Shown here piece by piece: positions 9,781 to 21,867 of a DNA stretch of 64,000 bases. This DNA is from Bombyx mori (lineage: Eukaryota > Arthropoda > Insecta > Lepidoptera > Bombycidae). Numbering within the stretch: the stretch's first letter is position 1; each line of letters begins with the position of its first letter. The stretch spans positions 8,841,001 to 8,905,000 of the forward strand of contig NC_085119.1 in the NCBI RefSeq assembly GCF_030269925.1. The letters run 5' to 3'. The translations under genes were made by a program, and so were the position numbers. The notes under the pieces were generated by a model that saw only the letters and a program-made list of their open reading frames with translations, was not told the DNA's origin and did no database searches.

Positions 9781-10777
9781 AACCAGAAAGTGTTGCTACT
9801 TCGCAGCAGAAATATACTATATGTTGGTACCTTCCCAAGTGGTCCTACAATACATGTTACCTATTTTTGTCCTGTAAAGGCCATTTATGCGGTACATTTT
9901 TGTAGGCAACTTGCCACAGATAGATGTACAGCAGTCATTGTTTTTAGATTCCATTAAAAAGCTTTATAAAATCTGGCAACATAGTTAATGCAATATATGG
10001 GTAATAATTTAGAACTAATATTGTTTGATAAATGAAACGCAAAGGTGTGACGACCTATTTTAATGAAATAAAATCATCTTATACATTTTTTTCTAATACA
10101 ATATAATGTTATTATGCAATAAGCTGACTTAATTTTACATAAACCGAATTTATAAATGAATGTTATATAGCGAAAGCTTTGAAAGCGTATACATAGTCAA
10201 AATTTATTCCTGCACTCATTGTGCTCGAAATAATAGAATTACAAAATTATATACAAAAATCTTTGGTGTATAAAAATATACAGACACTTCAGATCTTCTT
10301 ATAAAGATCTGGTCGGTCGAAATGATTGCTTAAATGCAATCTTATACGCGTTTACAGGATAGTTATACCTCAATACCCAAAACATGATATTAAGAGGTTA
10401 CAAAAATCACAATGCCGTATTGTTCTTGTTAGGTACATACCTAGTATATTCTTATGTCTATTTGTCTTAAAACTACAATATTTTATGAAGAATCTATAAA
10501 CTAAGGGCCCAGACACATTCATCATCCATTTGTACATTTGTGAAAGGAATGTAACCTTTAATTTATAAGTTCAATACACAAAATATTAACTTTAAAATAT
10601 TATTTCAATCCTTTAGTCTCATGTAAGCATAGTATCCACCATTATTAAATCCAGTTTAACAAATGGTAAGATAGTTCAATAGGTAGCAGCAGTTATGTCT
10701 TATGTAGATTAAATTCCTTTCAAGCTACCATTTCTTTTTCAAATGGTTCCTATAAAGTCCAGCTTTATATTGATTTC
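9781..10777. other. Mlp84B 3' UTR and downstream flank
   Basis: No ORF is seen. On the minus strand this follows the Mlp84B stop. An AATAAA on that strand (TTTATT on the plus strand near 10203) is a plausible polyadenylation signal, giving a 3' UTR of roughly 0.6 kb. Transcript ends cannot be fixed from sequence alone. Confidence 0.45.
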
Positions 10778-13700
10778 TTATGCCATGGTCAATGTGCCTG
10801 CACCCAAACCGAAACCAACTCCTTTGGGTCCGAAGTTTCTACCGTAGCAACCTCTGCAGTAAATTTCGCCATTGGGTCCATCGTTCAAGTTAGTAGAATC
10901 CTATAACAATAAAATGTTCCATTATATCTCGCTTTTTTTAAGTGATTAATAGGTACTACCTTTACTACAATTAACTAATTTGTGTGTATTATCTATAACT
11001 ATAATGCAAATGTATATTTTATTACAAATGAATTAAAAATATATCTTACATATTTAACTAAAAAATTAATCTTCTACAACTACATTACTTCGTGTAATGT
11101 TCAAAATTGTAATGGGAGTGTTCTGTATAATCTCCCACAAAAGCTTTGTGGTCCATACGTTTCCCTTTTCCAAATAAATAATTAGCAATGATATCTTAAA
11201 CGTCAGTGTCAACGTCAAAAAACGTCATTATGTTGAAAGGCTCATTGAAGTCAAAAATTTGTTTGAAAATTATTAAGTTCGTCGAAAGTGCGAGGAAATA
11301 AGCGTTTAGGTAGTAAAAATGTATTGGAAGTGTTTCGTTTTAGCCGTGCTAGTGACATATGATGGAGCTGTGGCAGAGTTTTCAACAGAAGACTGTGCTT
11401 CTCTAGGTTTTATTAAAGCTAACCTACTTTGCTCTTCATGTGATCAATTGAAAGATTTTAGCTTGGAACAACTCGTAGATCACTGTAAGGAGTGTTGTCA
11501 TTCAGATGAATCAGCTTCAAAAGAAAAGAAATACGCTCGAGCCATATTAGAAGTCTGTACATGCAAATTTCCAGCGTATCCACAAATCCAGGCTTTCGTA
11601 AAAAGTGACAGGCCGGCAAAATTCCCTAATCTTCAAATCAAATATGTACGTGGCTTGGACCCAATAATTAAACTACTTGATAAGGATGGCATTGTAAAAG
11701 ATACCGTAGCCATCGAAAAATGGAACACTGACTCAGTAGAAGAATTTTTGAATACTCATCTCGATAAAGAACACGACGATGAACCTGATTTCTTAAAAAC
11801 AAACCGAATATAATGCTTTAAGAATAAATGTTTTACTTAATTTTATTTGTTCTTTATTAATTTTACCTACAAGAGTATACACTTTACACATTTTACTTAC
11901 AAGAGATCTGTGGCAGTCTGCACACGAGAAGCACCGCTTGTGCCACGATCCATTCTTTGAATGCATTTGTTCAGCGGCATAAACAGGGAAGCCACACCGA
12001 GGACAACCTTGCCCTTTGGCTGCCTTTTGGCCAGTGAATGGAAGTTGTTCTGTGCTATAAACAAACATTACAGTAAGAATTAAGTTATATTAAGTGTATG
12101 CACATAAAATTTATAAAAGAAACACCTATTTGCTAAATTTCTATTAGGTTCTGTTTCAATTAAATTAATTTTTTATTGTTTCAATTAAGATTGGGCAAGA
12201 AAAATGAATATCAACCTTTTTTCATCTAAACTTTTGTCATTCGATCCAGCTTAAAGGATAATATAGCTATGTTTATTTTATTGTATGTATATTGTAATTT
12301 AAACTTTAATCTCAATATCTCTAGGAGGTGGCAAAGTTCAAGTGGTTCTCTCATTCATAGAACAACAAGTGGGATGTAAAGCTATCTTATATATAAATTG
12401 ATAAACAATAAATGATTACTATTTTATAGTGTATTACATATTGCATTGTAATACCTAACAATCTACTCAATACAAACACTTGCAACAAAAAATGCCATTC
12501 AAACTTTATAAACTATTTTAGAATAGAAAATTGAAAAGCTAATTTGGAGATACACTTTTGCAACACCCATAGAACATATCTACATTTTTAAGAATGTAAC
12601 GTTGTAACTATACTGCGACCCTAGAACTCATATCTCAAGGTGGGCAGCGACATTTACATTATATATGTCTATGTGCTCCGGCAACCATTTAACACCAGGT
12701 GGGCTGTGAGCTCGACCACCCATTTATGCAATAAATAAATAAATGGCTCTACTACTAAATGTCGCTTAAACCAAATCACCCCTCGATATATTTATACACA
12801 TAGAACTTTACACGTACAAAACAAAAAAAACACTTACTATGTAACTGTCGGTTCAGAGTCTGTAGAGACGAGAGTAGGGGCGTGACCGTAACCGAATCCC
12901 TTGGGCCCGAAAAGCTTAGCGTAACAAGCGCGGCAATGGATCTCCTTGTCGGGACCGTCGCACGCTAACATCGAGTCCAGTGGTCGATGACATTCCGCAC
13001 AGTTAAAGCACTTCTTGTGCCACATCTATTTGGAAAATAAAACATTTTAATAAATAGATAACCATCTTAAATGTCCGACTATTCGATTTCCATTCATATT
13101 CAGGGTTTGTTTTCATTTTATTGTGAGTGATAGGTAATGTCTTTATATAAAAGCTAATCCTATCAAACAAACAGGCGGGTTACACACGCTCATTCACTCA
13201 TAACGATTACATCGTAAAAACAATGACTTAAAAAAAATGTGGATGTAAATTTATTGACTTGATGATTGTATTTGATCTTGGATGCGTAAAAAAAGTTCAT
13301 AGGCGTTATCAATACTCTGTATAAAGTGCAACTTACAGTGCCCTTGGCCAACTGCTGCTCGGCAGCAAAGACCATCCCACCACAACGAGGACAACCTTGG
13401 CCCTTCGGAGCCTTGATGCTGGTCGTGTCCGGATTGTAGAAAGGACGGCTAGCAGATATCTCTTCCTCACTAAGATTTAAAACAAATCACGTGTAAATTT
13501 ATTTAATTTAAATATAATTATTACTAATTATCGATGTGATGTTTCATTCTCGAACCAGTTAATTGATAGTTTCTATACCTACATAATATTGGAACATAAC
13601 TCGCGCTAATGTGGACAAGCCTTTCTTACTGTACTTTTACATATTAGACCTAATTAACGTCGATAACTTACTCAACATCCATCCCAACCTTCTATTTATA

Positions 13701-16700
13701 GTAAATACATATATAACTAAATAAGTTAAAACTTACGTTAAGCCATCGGTTTGCAAGAAGCCAGAGCCGCAAGCGAATCCGTAACCATGAGGTCCCCATT
13801 TCTTTCCGTAGCAAGTTTTGCAATAGACTTCGCCATCGGGTCCATCGCAAGCAATGATGGAGTCCAAAGTTCTTGTGCAATCGCGGCACTTGAAACATTT
13901 GCGATGCCACTCGCGGCCTTTGGCCAAAACTTGTTCAGCAGCGAACACAACTCCACCGCAACGCGGGCAGCCCTTGCCAGGCGGGGCTTTAATGGATGCA
14001 GTATCAATCACGGTGGTCTTAGGTGCTTGATCACTATATAAAATGTAATAAAAATTCAATTAAAAAGAATGCGAAGTAACAATACGTTTTCTGTCTAGGT
14101 ATCTGTGTAAATATTTATAAGTATCTTTCTCATCTAAGTATATGTTCCTAAACCATTCGATCGTGATAAAATTCGGTACTGTTGTTACTTAATATTGTAA
14201 TTTTGTGTATGTCTATAGATACATTTATATAATAATATGTTCTTATTCCCATTTCCATTATTAAGAACATAAAAACTATAACGTATGTAAGTATGTAGGT
14301 AGGTACTTTAATATCGTGAAATATAGTTGCAATGCAATTAGTTCAGTTTTAAATTTAGAAGTGCATACGGGATGCCTATATGTTTATGCAATATTCTGAC
14401 GCAAACGAATGCCATTGCATAATATTCGTGCACCATTAATAAAGAAGAGTTATGCGGTAGATTACATGTTGCGGGCTTAAAACGCGTGGCCAGTCTCGCC
14501 TATATTAAAATTAGTACGATCGAGAGCGCAGAGCCCATTCTATTTTCACATTGGCAGGTTGCCATCGCTTGTTTGTATTATAAGCTGTTTTTATGAAAGT
14601 GACTATGTGATGGAAATAACCTAAACCTGTCGTGTAACCTGAGAACTATACATAAATACTTGTTGCTAACCAAAGAATTACACTTACAAAACAGTTAATT
14701 AATGACAAAATTGTAAGTTGTAGTTAGCACGGCATGCACACGTTTCTTTGCTGAGGCAATCTAAAAGCAAATTATAAGTGTTAGTAGGTAGTGTGTTACT
14801 GACTAGTCTATACCACATTTTAATACAGTCTTATACGTATTCTATAGTGATCCAGGAGGCACTGTATGTACCTTTGCCATTCCAAGTCCTTAATATCACA
14901 CATAAGACCCAAAGATGACATTCCTCCATGTCCGACACCTCTGATTCCAAATTTTTGTGCGTAGCATCCTATAGCAAAAGCAAACTAGCGTTATATTTAC
15001 ATCTGATGAGTACACAGCGTTTATGCATATTTTTCAAACTTTAAGTAGATAATTAGTTGGCTGTCTAAAAGCTGTGCCCTCGCCAGATGAGTGTAACTCC
15101 GACCATTAAGCTGTTCTTACCCATTGGCGTAAGGGTCACTCTGCAGCACACCAGCGCCTTTTCCGTAACCATATCCCTTAGGACCAAACTTCTTGCCATA
15201 GCAGACTAAAGACAAAATTCACATAATGTAAATAAAATGGGACATCACAGGATCAGGTATAAAACATGCAATAAATGACATTAAAATGTATGTACGATAT
15301 TTTCTATAGTTTAATTAGTTTGACAAAATTATGTTTTTATTTATTTCTAATGGGTATAATGTACAATGAAGAAAACACGAACCTTTGCAGTAAATATCTT
15401 TGTCGGAACCTTCGCAACAGTTGGTGGAGTCCAGCCGTTTCATGCAGTCGCCACATTTGAAGCACTCCTTGTGCCACGCCTGGACATACAGTGACAATAA
15501 TGAGGAATATCACTACATGCAGGGACTTCACAAAGCTACCTCTAGATGAACATTCGGTTACCACAAACAATAATTTATGATATTAATTAGCAAAGCAATG
15601 CATAATGAACGGGGAATCCGTATTAAGTATACATTTAGATACCTTTACAATATATTTCGTTATCTGGCCCGTCACAGTGAATCATGGAATCGAGCGTCTT
15701 GTTGCAATTTAAGCATTTGAAGCATCGTTTATGATAGCCCTAAAGCATAATATAACTTATTAATGTCTTATTTGTTTTCTAGATAAAACAAATGTACTCC
15801 ACGTATTAATTTAATTTCTAAAATACTAAGCCAATCAGTCCAGTACTTAAATATGATTGAAGCAAGTTGACTGCGTACCTATAAAGCGGATGAATTGTTA
15901 GATAAAACTTCAGATGTATATTGCTTTAGCACTCACCCGACCGCGAGCCAACATCTGCTCTGCAGCGTACACATAGCCACCGCAGCGAGGACAGCCCTCG
16001 CCGGGAGGAGCTTTAGCGATAGAGCGGGGCTCCAGACAAGCTCCGTTCGTCCTCACACCCCCCCTGTCGCATACGAAGTTTTTATTATTTTCAGTTTTTC
16101 ATTTAAGTTACAAAAATCAGCAACCAAGGTAGAAGAGTAGTTAAAAGCCTTTCAAGAGCAGAAGAGCTCCAGATGCCAGTACTATCTAACATCGTCCACA
16201 CCGATCGCGGCGAAGCAGTTGATGCCGGCGGCGCACCTCCGCCGTAATGGGAGAAGGTAAGGGCTCCCGGCCGCCCGCTCCGCTCCGGCCTCGCTACAGT
16301 ACTATTACAATTTGATATAGAGGGCGCTTTCCTTATCCCATCACATTTATCGACCATCAGTTAAAGCCAAGACGAAAGCGTTAGCTCAGTGTTAGAGACA
16401 ATCAATAGCGAGGAAAGTTAACTAAAGATAGTGGATGCAGATCATGCATTTTACAGTTGGCCTAGGTGCGTTGGAGCGTTGCTAAGCCGTGCTGAGGCTT
16501 TACAAATTGGAATCTCACCGTTGCTCCTGTGTGTCTGGTTGCCCATTAGGGGAGGAGGGATTTGGTACAGTCCGGGGTACTTTCGAGACGACACGTGCCT
16601 ACCGATAGCGCTCGTTTAGGTTTGTGTCGACGCGAATGTACTCTGGTACTTGTAAATACAACTAACTCTAGATAGGTAGTCGACTCCTTTATTACATTAT

Positions 16701-17930
16701 AGTATAAATTAATAAATAATAGACCGATAAACAAAATAAATTAAGCGATAGCGAATAAATAATCCTAACTAAAGTAATTTAAAGTACAGTATGGCGTGCG
16801 ATCGCGAAGCACCACTGGTTGGCCGAGATGTGTGTCGGCGATCCGCAACTTCTGCTGCGACGCTGCTCGCGCTCAATTCCTGTTGCGACATAAACGGAGA
16901 CTGGTCATGCACGTGTCAGGCGACGCGTAATTTACAGCCGAGCGCGCGTTTTCTACTTTATGTATAGATTTAATTTTTATATACACGCGGTTAATGTTGT
17001 TACGTACGGGCCCGTAGGCCGATTGTTGATGCGACCTTAGATAAGGAAAGACCCTCAGTGGCGCGGGCGGCGGGAGTGCGAAGAGGGTTGGTACTTACGC
17101 ATTCTCGCCCTTCAAGTGGTCGCCGGTGTCCATAGAGAGGCAACCAGCGCCGCCACCAAAGCCGTAGCCTTTGGGTCCGAATTTGCGTGCATGGCACACT
17201 TTGCAGTACAGTTCACCCTCGTGCTCTGAGCAGTTGGTTGAGTCCAGCAATTTTTGGCACAGACCTAAAAAATTATATTCAACTTAAGTTTTTTATTGCC
17301 CACAAAAATATCACTATACTTAATTTTGTCAACTTATTATTCTTATTCGTGGTAAACAAATAAATATTATTATCTGCTATTATGAATCACCGCATCAAGC
17401 GTCTTAAGTTTTTTGTTTTAGGCATTTTATTATTTAATGGGAAATCAATTTGCTGTGGTAATTTATTAATTTACCAAAATAATACTTCAACCATAACCAG
17501 ACTTGATATGTAATTAAACAGATTACGTCCTATTGACCTGGAATAAATAGTCTATGAGCATAATTATCACGTATTCCGTTTTTAGGTGTAATATTTCAAT
17601 CGGTTTGGATATGACAGACCAAATTTTTTCTGTACTTATCAAATTAATATTATTCGTTTTCTCGTAAATATTCATACAGTACGGTACAAATTCAAATATT
17701 CTGTCTATGTTTTTAATTCCATTAAGTTTCAAGCTTGGATCAAATGATATTTGTAAAAACAAATATTTAAAAAAAAAAACCTGCACTGGATTTTTATTTT
17801 GCAATATACACATACCACATTTGAAGCACATTTTGTGCCATTTGAGGCCACCAGCCACGCGCTCCTCAGCGGCGTAAACTGATTTGCCACATTTCGGGCA
17901 CTTCGGGTTATCAGCGGGTTTGAAAGGCAT
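10778..17930 (-). CDS. Mlp84B: Muscle LIM protein, Mlp84B type, five LIM domains, 494 aa
   Basis: A CRP-family sarcomeric adaptor (Z-disc and nuclear in flies). Coding exons on the minus strand: 17930-17816, 17264-17099, 16063-15937, 15479-15383, 15205-15121, 14033-13737, 13469-13337, 13025-12838, 12054-11901, 10900-10778 (TAA). All junctions are GT-AG and phase-consistent, totalling 1485 nt or 494 aa plus stop, close to my recollection of about 495 aa for fly Mlp84B. It starts [20 protein letters not shown] and ends [10 protein letters not shown]. Each LIM domain keeps its Cys/His ligands and is followed by a Gly-rich [12 protein letters not shown] segment (weakest after LIM4 and LIM5). The 19 bases before the ATG follow an acceptor (TTACAG), so a 5' UTR exon lies further upstream. 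An alternative exon pair replaces the second half of LIM2 (separate entries). SELENOF sits in the last intron on the other strand. Confidence 0.92.
11319..11813 (+). CDS. SELENOF: SELENOF (Sep15) homologue with Cys in place of selenocysteine, intronless
   Basis: This 164-aa ER thioredoxin-like protein works in vertebrates with UDP-glucose:glycoprotein glucosyltransferase in glycoprotein folding quality control. An N-terminal hydrophobic signal peptide (about residues 1-19) is followed by the Cys-rich partner-binding region (LLCSSCDQL ... CKECC) and the conserved [10 protein letters not shown] and [11 protein letters not shown] motifs. The redox site is Cys80-Thr81-Cys82 (EVCTCKF), where vertebrates have CGU. 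Codon 82 is TGC at 11562-11564. The coding sequence is uninterrupted, and AATAAA at 11823-11828 lies just after the stop. The whole gene lies inside the last Mlp84B intron (10901-11900) on the opposite strand. It could be an old retrocopy or an intron-poor native gene. Confidence 0.93.
   Translation: MYWKCFVLAVLVTYDGAVAEFSTEDCASLGFIKANLLCSSCDQLKDFSLEQLVDHCKECCHSDESASKEKKYARAILEVCTCKFPAYPQIQAFVKSDRPAKFPNLQIKYVRGLDPIIKLLDKDGIVKDTVAIEKWNTDSVEEFLNTHLDKEHDDEPDFLKTNRI
11823..11828 (+). terminator. Polyadenylation signal of the SELENOF homologue
   Basis: AATAAA lies 10 bases after the TAA stop and is followed by a T-rich stretch (TTTATTTGTTCTTTATT), as expected for a compact 3' end. It lies between the SELENOF stop and the Mlp84B donor at 11900. 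Confidence 0.65.
12601..12743 (+). mobile_element. Bm1 SINE, 5'-truncated
   Basis: It begins at GTTGTAACTATACTG, keeps TATCTCAAGGTGGG and CACCAGGTGGGCTGTGAGCT, and ends in (AATA)n. It is inserted in the Mlp84B intron between exons 13025-12838 and 12054-11901. Confidence 0.82.
14872..14968 (-). CDS. Mlp84B: Mlp84B exon 5A: alternative LIM2 tail with altered Gly-rich segment
   Basis: A 97-nt exon with a CTATAG acceptor and a GTACAT donor, entering in phase 1 and leaving in phase 2, the same phases as the 85-nt exon 15205-15121. It encodes [15 protein letters not shown] followed by a non-repetitive tail containing [10 protein letters not shown]. The usual GPKGYGYG stretch after LIM2 is replaced. 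Using 4A plus 5A would give a 498-aa isoform. Confidence 0.8.
15383..15479 (-). CDS. Mlp84B: Mlp84B exon 4B: canonical second half of LIM2
   Basis: This 97-nt exon enters in phase 0 after a CAG acceptor and leaves in phase 1 before GTTCGT. It encodes [11 protein letters not shown] and DIYCK, supplying the remaining zinc ligands of LIM2. With exon 15205-15121 it gives [18 protein letters not shown], which closely matches the remembered fly Mlp84B sequence, so I treat it as the ancestral choice. Confidence 0.88.
15643..15739 (-). CDS. Mlp84B: Mlp84B exon 4A: alternative second half of LIM2
   Basis: This exon is also exactly 97 nt, entering in phase 0 (TTTAG acceptor) and leaving in phase 1 (GTATCT donor). 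It encodes [12 protein letters not shown] and NEIYCK, so all LIM ligands are kept, but the rest differs from exon 4B. Including both 4A and 4B would shift the frame by one, so they should be mutually exclusive. Its natural partner appears to be 14968-14872. Confidence 0.82.
16064..17098. other. Mlp84B intron, with locally GC-rich stretches
   Basis: This intron between the first two LIM-coding segments contains GC-rich patches (about 16210-16310 and 16790-16950) that stand out from the AT-rich surroundings. They do not encode a recognised domain in any frame. They could be an internal promoter, an enhancer or an unrecognised transposon fragment. Confidence 0.4.
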
Positions 17931-17949
17931 TGTGCTCGCTTAACTTATC

Positions 17950-19516
17950 CTGTAATAAAATAACTTAAGATAAACAAATGAATTAAAGAAGTTTATGACG
18001 CTTAAAATGATTGACCATAACTTAATTTGAAATTATATTCTTCTCATTAAATTCCACATCTAAACCTCACAAGGTTTTTATTTTATTAATCGGAAACTAT
18101 CTATCGCAAAACATTTGATTCGTTATCAATTTGAATAAATCATTGGCTGGCCGTGATCCAAGTCGTCTGCACTACTTTCATTGCATTAGATTCGACACTG
18201 ACTGCAAATCAATTAGGTACTTGTTGTAACTACACAACACTACTTTGATTATGCATCGGTATATGTAATACTTTTTTTTCAATTTGTTAAAATTGCTATG
18301 AAAACGAATGTTGTCGGCTAAGACAAACCAAAGGGCGGGCGGCGCGTAGGCAGTTTGCGCCTGCGCTCCTAATTTGGGGCGTTCAGGTAAAGTTACTATT
18401 CTGGAGCGCGCCGTTGCACTGCTAATAATAGCTTACACCCGGAAGAAGCAACAGTTTCACTCGCGATTCTGTTAATTATAATCTAAAAATTAAAATAGTA
18501 AAGCACTTTCACCGAGTCACGGACCTGTTCGTCGAGTCGGAACGAGAGTCGAGCTCCCGGACGCGTGTACAGTTCAGGGCGGTGATGCCGAGACTGCTGT
18601 GCGCGAAGTTCGAATGATACCAGAGGGCAACGCGCGGCCGTAGTCTATACGCGAGTTGCACACGGCCCCAGTGGAGGGGCAGCCGGCGTCCGCCCTCGCC
18701 ACCGCCCTCACAACTACCCCTGAAGTGCTTTTAAACAATACTTGCTTCAACTTAACTATGTGTGAGCCTAAAATCTCACTTGACTTTCCAATAAATTAAA
18801 GCAGCCAGTATAGTATACATTAACGTTGCCAAGTTTATGGGATGCAATATGTAAATAAAAGATTTCTTGTCTGTCTCTTATATTTGACAAATGCGATCCA
18901 ATTATTCAGCTTGACCGCCGATTGTACTGCTGTATGTAATGTAATGCTTTGTATTTGTGTTTATTTTGCAGTGCAATGATTATGAAATGTCGTTAAGAAG
19001 TGTTCACAGGCTGCTAAAAGAACTTTAAACTTGTAGACACATTCACAAGTAAAGCATTATTTTTTCAGACCTCAGCAATTATTATTTCCAAATAAACAAG
19101 AATCGAACAAAATAAATGTAAATAGAAAATTGTAGCGTGAACGAAAATTTTGTTACATTTTAAAACTGAATTATTAGTTACCATTACAGTTACCTAAGTA
19201 TATGTACATAGCTACGCGCAACAATTCTATTTAGCTTTTGGCTACAGAATCCTAAAAAAAAATTTAATTTACATAATGTGAAGATAACTACCATCCACCT
19301 AATTTTAAAGTATACGGTACCCTGAAGCTTGCAAAACATTTCAAATAATTATTTTTTCACATTTGTGGAACGTAGGAAAAGCTGATGTCAAATTATCATA
19401 AAAAATAAATAGTAGGTATGGGCTATCCTCTGAGATAGGTAAAAAAATATAGTTAATTGTTGAAAATCACTTTTGATTGCAATCAAAAAGTTTTTTGATA
19501 GATGTATTTATTAAGC
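17950..19516. other. Upstream region of Mlp84B: 5' UTR intron and probable promoter
   Basis: On the minus strand the start-codon exon begins after an acceptor at 17951-17950, so transcription starts further upstream. A GC-rich stretch at about 18300-18720 is the likeliest 5' exon or promoter, but no TATA plus initiator pair or donor could be fixed with confidence. Confidence 0.35.
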
Positions 19517-19960
19517 TTTTTATTTATTTATTTCTTAGGTGGGTGGACGAGTTCACGGTCCACCTGATGTTAAGTGGTCACCGGAGCTCATAGACATTGC
19601 TACGTAAAAGCTGCGACCTACTTTGATAAATGAGTTCTAAGGTCTCAATAGTTACAACGGCTGTTCCATCTTTCAAACCGAAACGCATTACTGCTTCACG
19701 GCAGAAATAGGCAGGGTACCTACCCGTGCTGACTCACAGGACGTCCTACCACCAGTAATTACTCAAATTATAATTTAGCGTAATTACCGGTTTGTTTTTT
19801 ACTACACGATGTTATTCCTTCTGCGTGGAAGTCAATCGTGAACATTTGTTAAGAACGTATTTCATTAGAATAATTGGTACTTGTCAGCGGGATTCGAGCA
19901 TCGGTGCATCGCTACATACGAATGCACCGGAAGTCTTTTCCTTTAGGCCACGACGACTTC
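19517..19960 (-). mobile_element. Bm1 SINE, near full length, minus orientation
   Basis: It reads from an A-rich tail (T-rich on the plus strand) through GGTGGGTGGACGAGTTCACG to the tRNA-like head (TTTAGGCCACGACGACTTC at the right end). The body is more diverged than in the younger copies. Confidence 0.82.
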
Positions 19961-21867
19961 GTGTGTCCGTGGTGTGTCTTCTAATTTTGCAACCATATGG
20001 AACAAAATTGAATTAAAAATGTTTATAAACACACAACGATAATGAATTATTGCATTTTGTGGTGTTTGAGATATTAATTTTGAATTTTATCCATGAAGCG
20101 ATGAAATTTGAACCACCTCGCTACGTAACCCGCTATTGGGCGTAGTCCGCCACGCGCTTCCTCTTTTCAATTTCTTGTAAGAATTATTATATGATAAAAC
20201 ATAAATATTATAAAATAGTTTATTACAAAGAATAAAGATTATAAAATATCCTATACATAAAGAAATATATATCCTAAAATATTTTATAGTCTTTTTTTGT
20301 GACGATATTAATGAAACCGTATCGGCCTAAGCAAAATAAATGTTACACTATTTACATTTCCTTACTTTTCGAATACATGACAGTGTTCATGGACATCGAA
20401 AACTGAAAATGTAAACAATAATAATTAAATATAAATAACGGGATTTTCTTATAATAATCATAAAATGCTTCAAATCAAAAAATAGTTTTTTAATCGTAAA
20501 ATATTCTATAATGTATAAGAATACAAGATTCGATAGAGCTCGTGTATGTTTACACGTAAAAAAATCTAGAAAAGAGCATGCAAATTCAACTTCAAGAATT
20601 CACTAAATCATCCAGCTACTATGTTCAAGGATAGTGAAATCTCTACATCGCAAGCTGCACCAAAATAAATATCTACGGACTACCCGTGTATAGTAACGTG
20701 CCATTTAAACTTTCCCCAGAAAATTAATAAAACAAGATTTTTTTAGATATTATTGCATTGCCTTAATTGAACAAAAATAGGATGAACAAGAAAGATGAGT
20801 GATTCACCAGTTTGGCAACACATAACAAAACTAGTAATTCATATGAGTCAAAAAAATTTGACATGTAGCCATAATCTAACAAATAATGACCACTGTGCTG
20901 TCAGTCGTTAAAGTGTAAACACATCAACAAAATAATCTGACTAGACAAGGTAGTGCGGTATCCGCGCTTTATATTTACATGTATAATTATACAACAAAGT
21001 ACATTTTGATATTACTTTAACAATTAGCCCAGCACCGTGTCCATATGGCAACCCTGCCAAAATGCTCACACCTGTTCCTCTATTAATATTTTCCCCAAAA
21101 ATAACCATGTACCTATATATAACAAGTCTTTGCTGTAAACGCGGTCTAATCCACACTAATACATCGCATTAATCCATCAGTTTATTGATTTGTTTATGGA
21201 ACTGTCCGTTTTGTAATATATACAATTAATTAAAAGATATATCTGTTGTTTATAATTGGTTACGTTCCGTTTTTTATCTTTCATTGTAGTTTTATACCAA
21301 ATGAGTTGGGTGGTATAACAGATTCAAAATATTGTTAACAATTCTGACGTAAGATTTATAAAAAAAATGTTTAGAATAAATGGCATTTAATTCCTTGATA
21401 TTAAACTGTCAAAAATAATACAAAAATTGCAATAATTAAAGTGGACAGTTAAGAAAACGTACTAAATAAAATTCGAAGCATAATAATCGGCAGCAAACAG
21501 GAACATGGTCTTATACCTTATTAGATGTAGTCGGTCAATGTCATTCACCACATGTTTGTTGAGGAACCAAACGACCTTCAAATAAAACATAATTATTATT
21601 TTTTTATCCCTATTTAGAAGCGATAAGAAATAATATTAATGAAATAATTGAAAATTACATGTTAAAATTTTAAATTATACTAGTACGGGTTTTTTTTTAT
21701 TGATGAATAAAAAAAATGTATTTTTAAGTATATGTATCGTATTGTCCGCACATTGTACGAGTATATGTATTAGTTTGTATATATGTATTGAGTCAGTGTC
21801 GTTAAACTAAATTGTAGGAAAACACTTTGGGGAAAGTGATACGAAAATGTAAGTACCTTTTTTATAC
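19961..21867. other. Intergenic, no gene seen
   Basis: AT-rich DNA without a convincing coding exon. Short ORFs here show no recognisable domain. Confidence 0.5.

Noticed and set aside
11793..12068. 91-codon minus-strand ORF as a separate LIM protein
   Set aside because: It is Mlp84B exon 12054-11901 plus intron on both sides. Splice phase links it to the other exons.
13190..13375. 61-codon minus-strand ORF
   Set aside because: Intron read-through from the Mlp84B exon 13469-13337 (donor at 13336).
13751..14041. 96-codon plus-strand ORF
   Set aside because: Antisense shadow of the large LIM3 exon of Mlp84B.
17523..17930. 135-codon minus-strand ORF as a short LIM protein
   Set aside because: Only 17930-17816 is exon. 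The homology stops exactly at the GTATGT donor and resumes at 17264.
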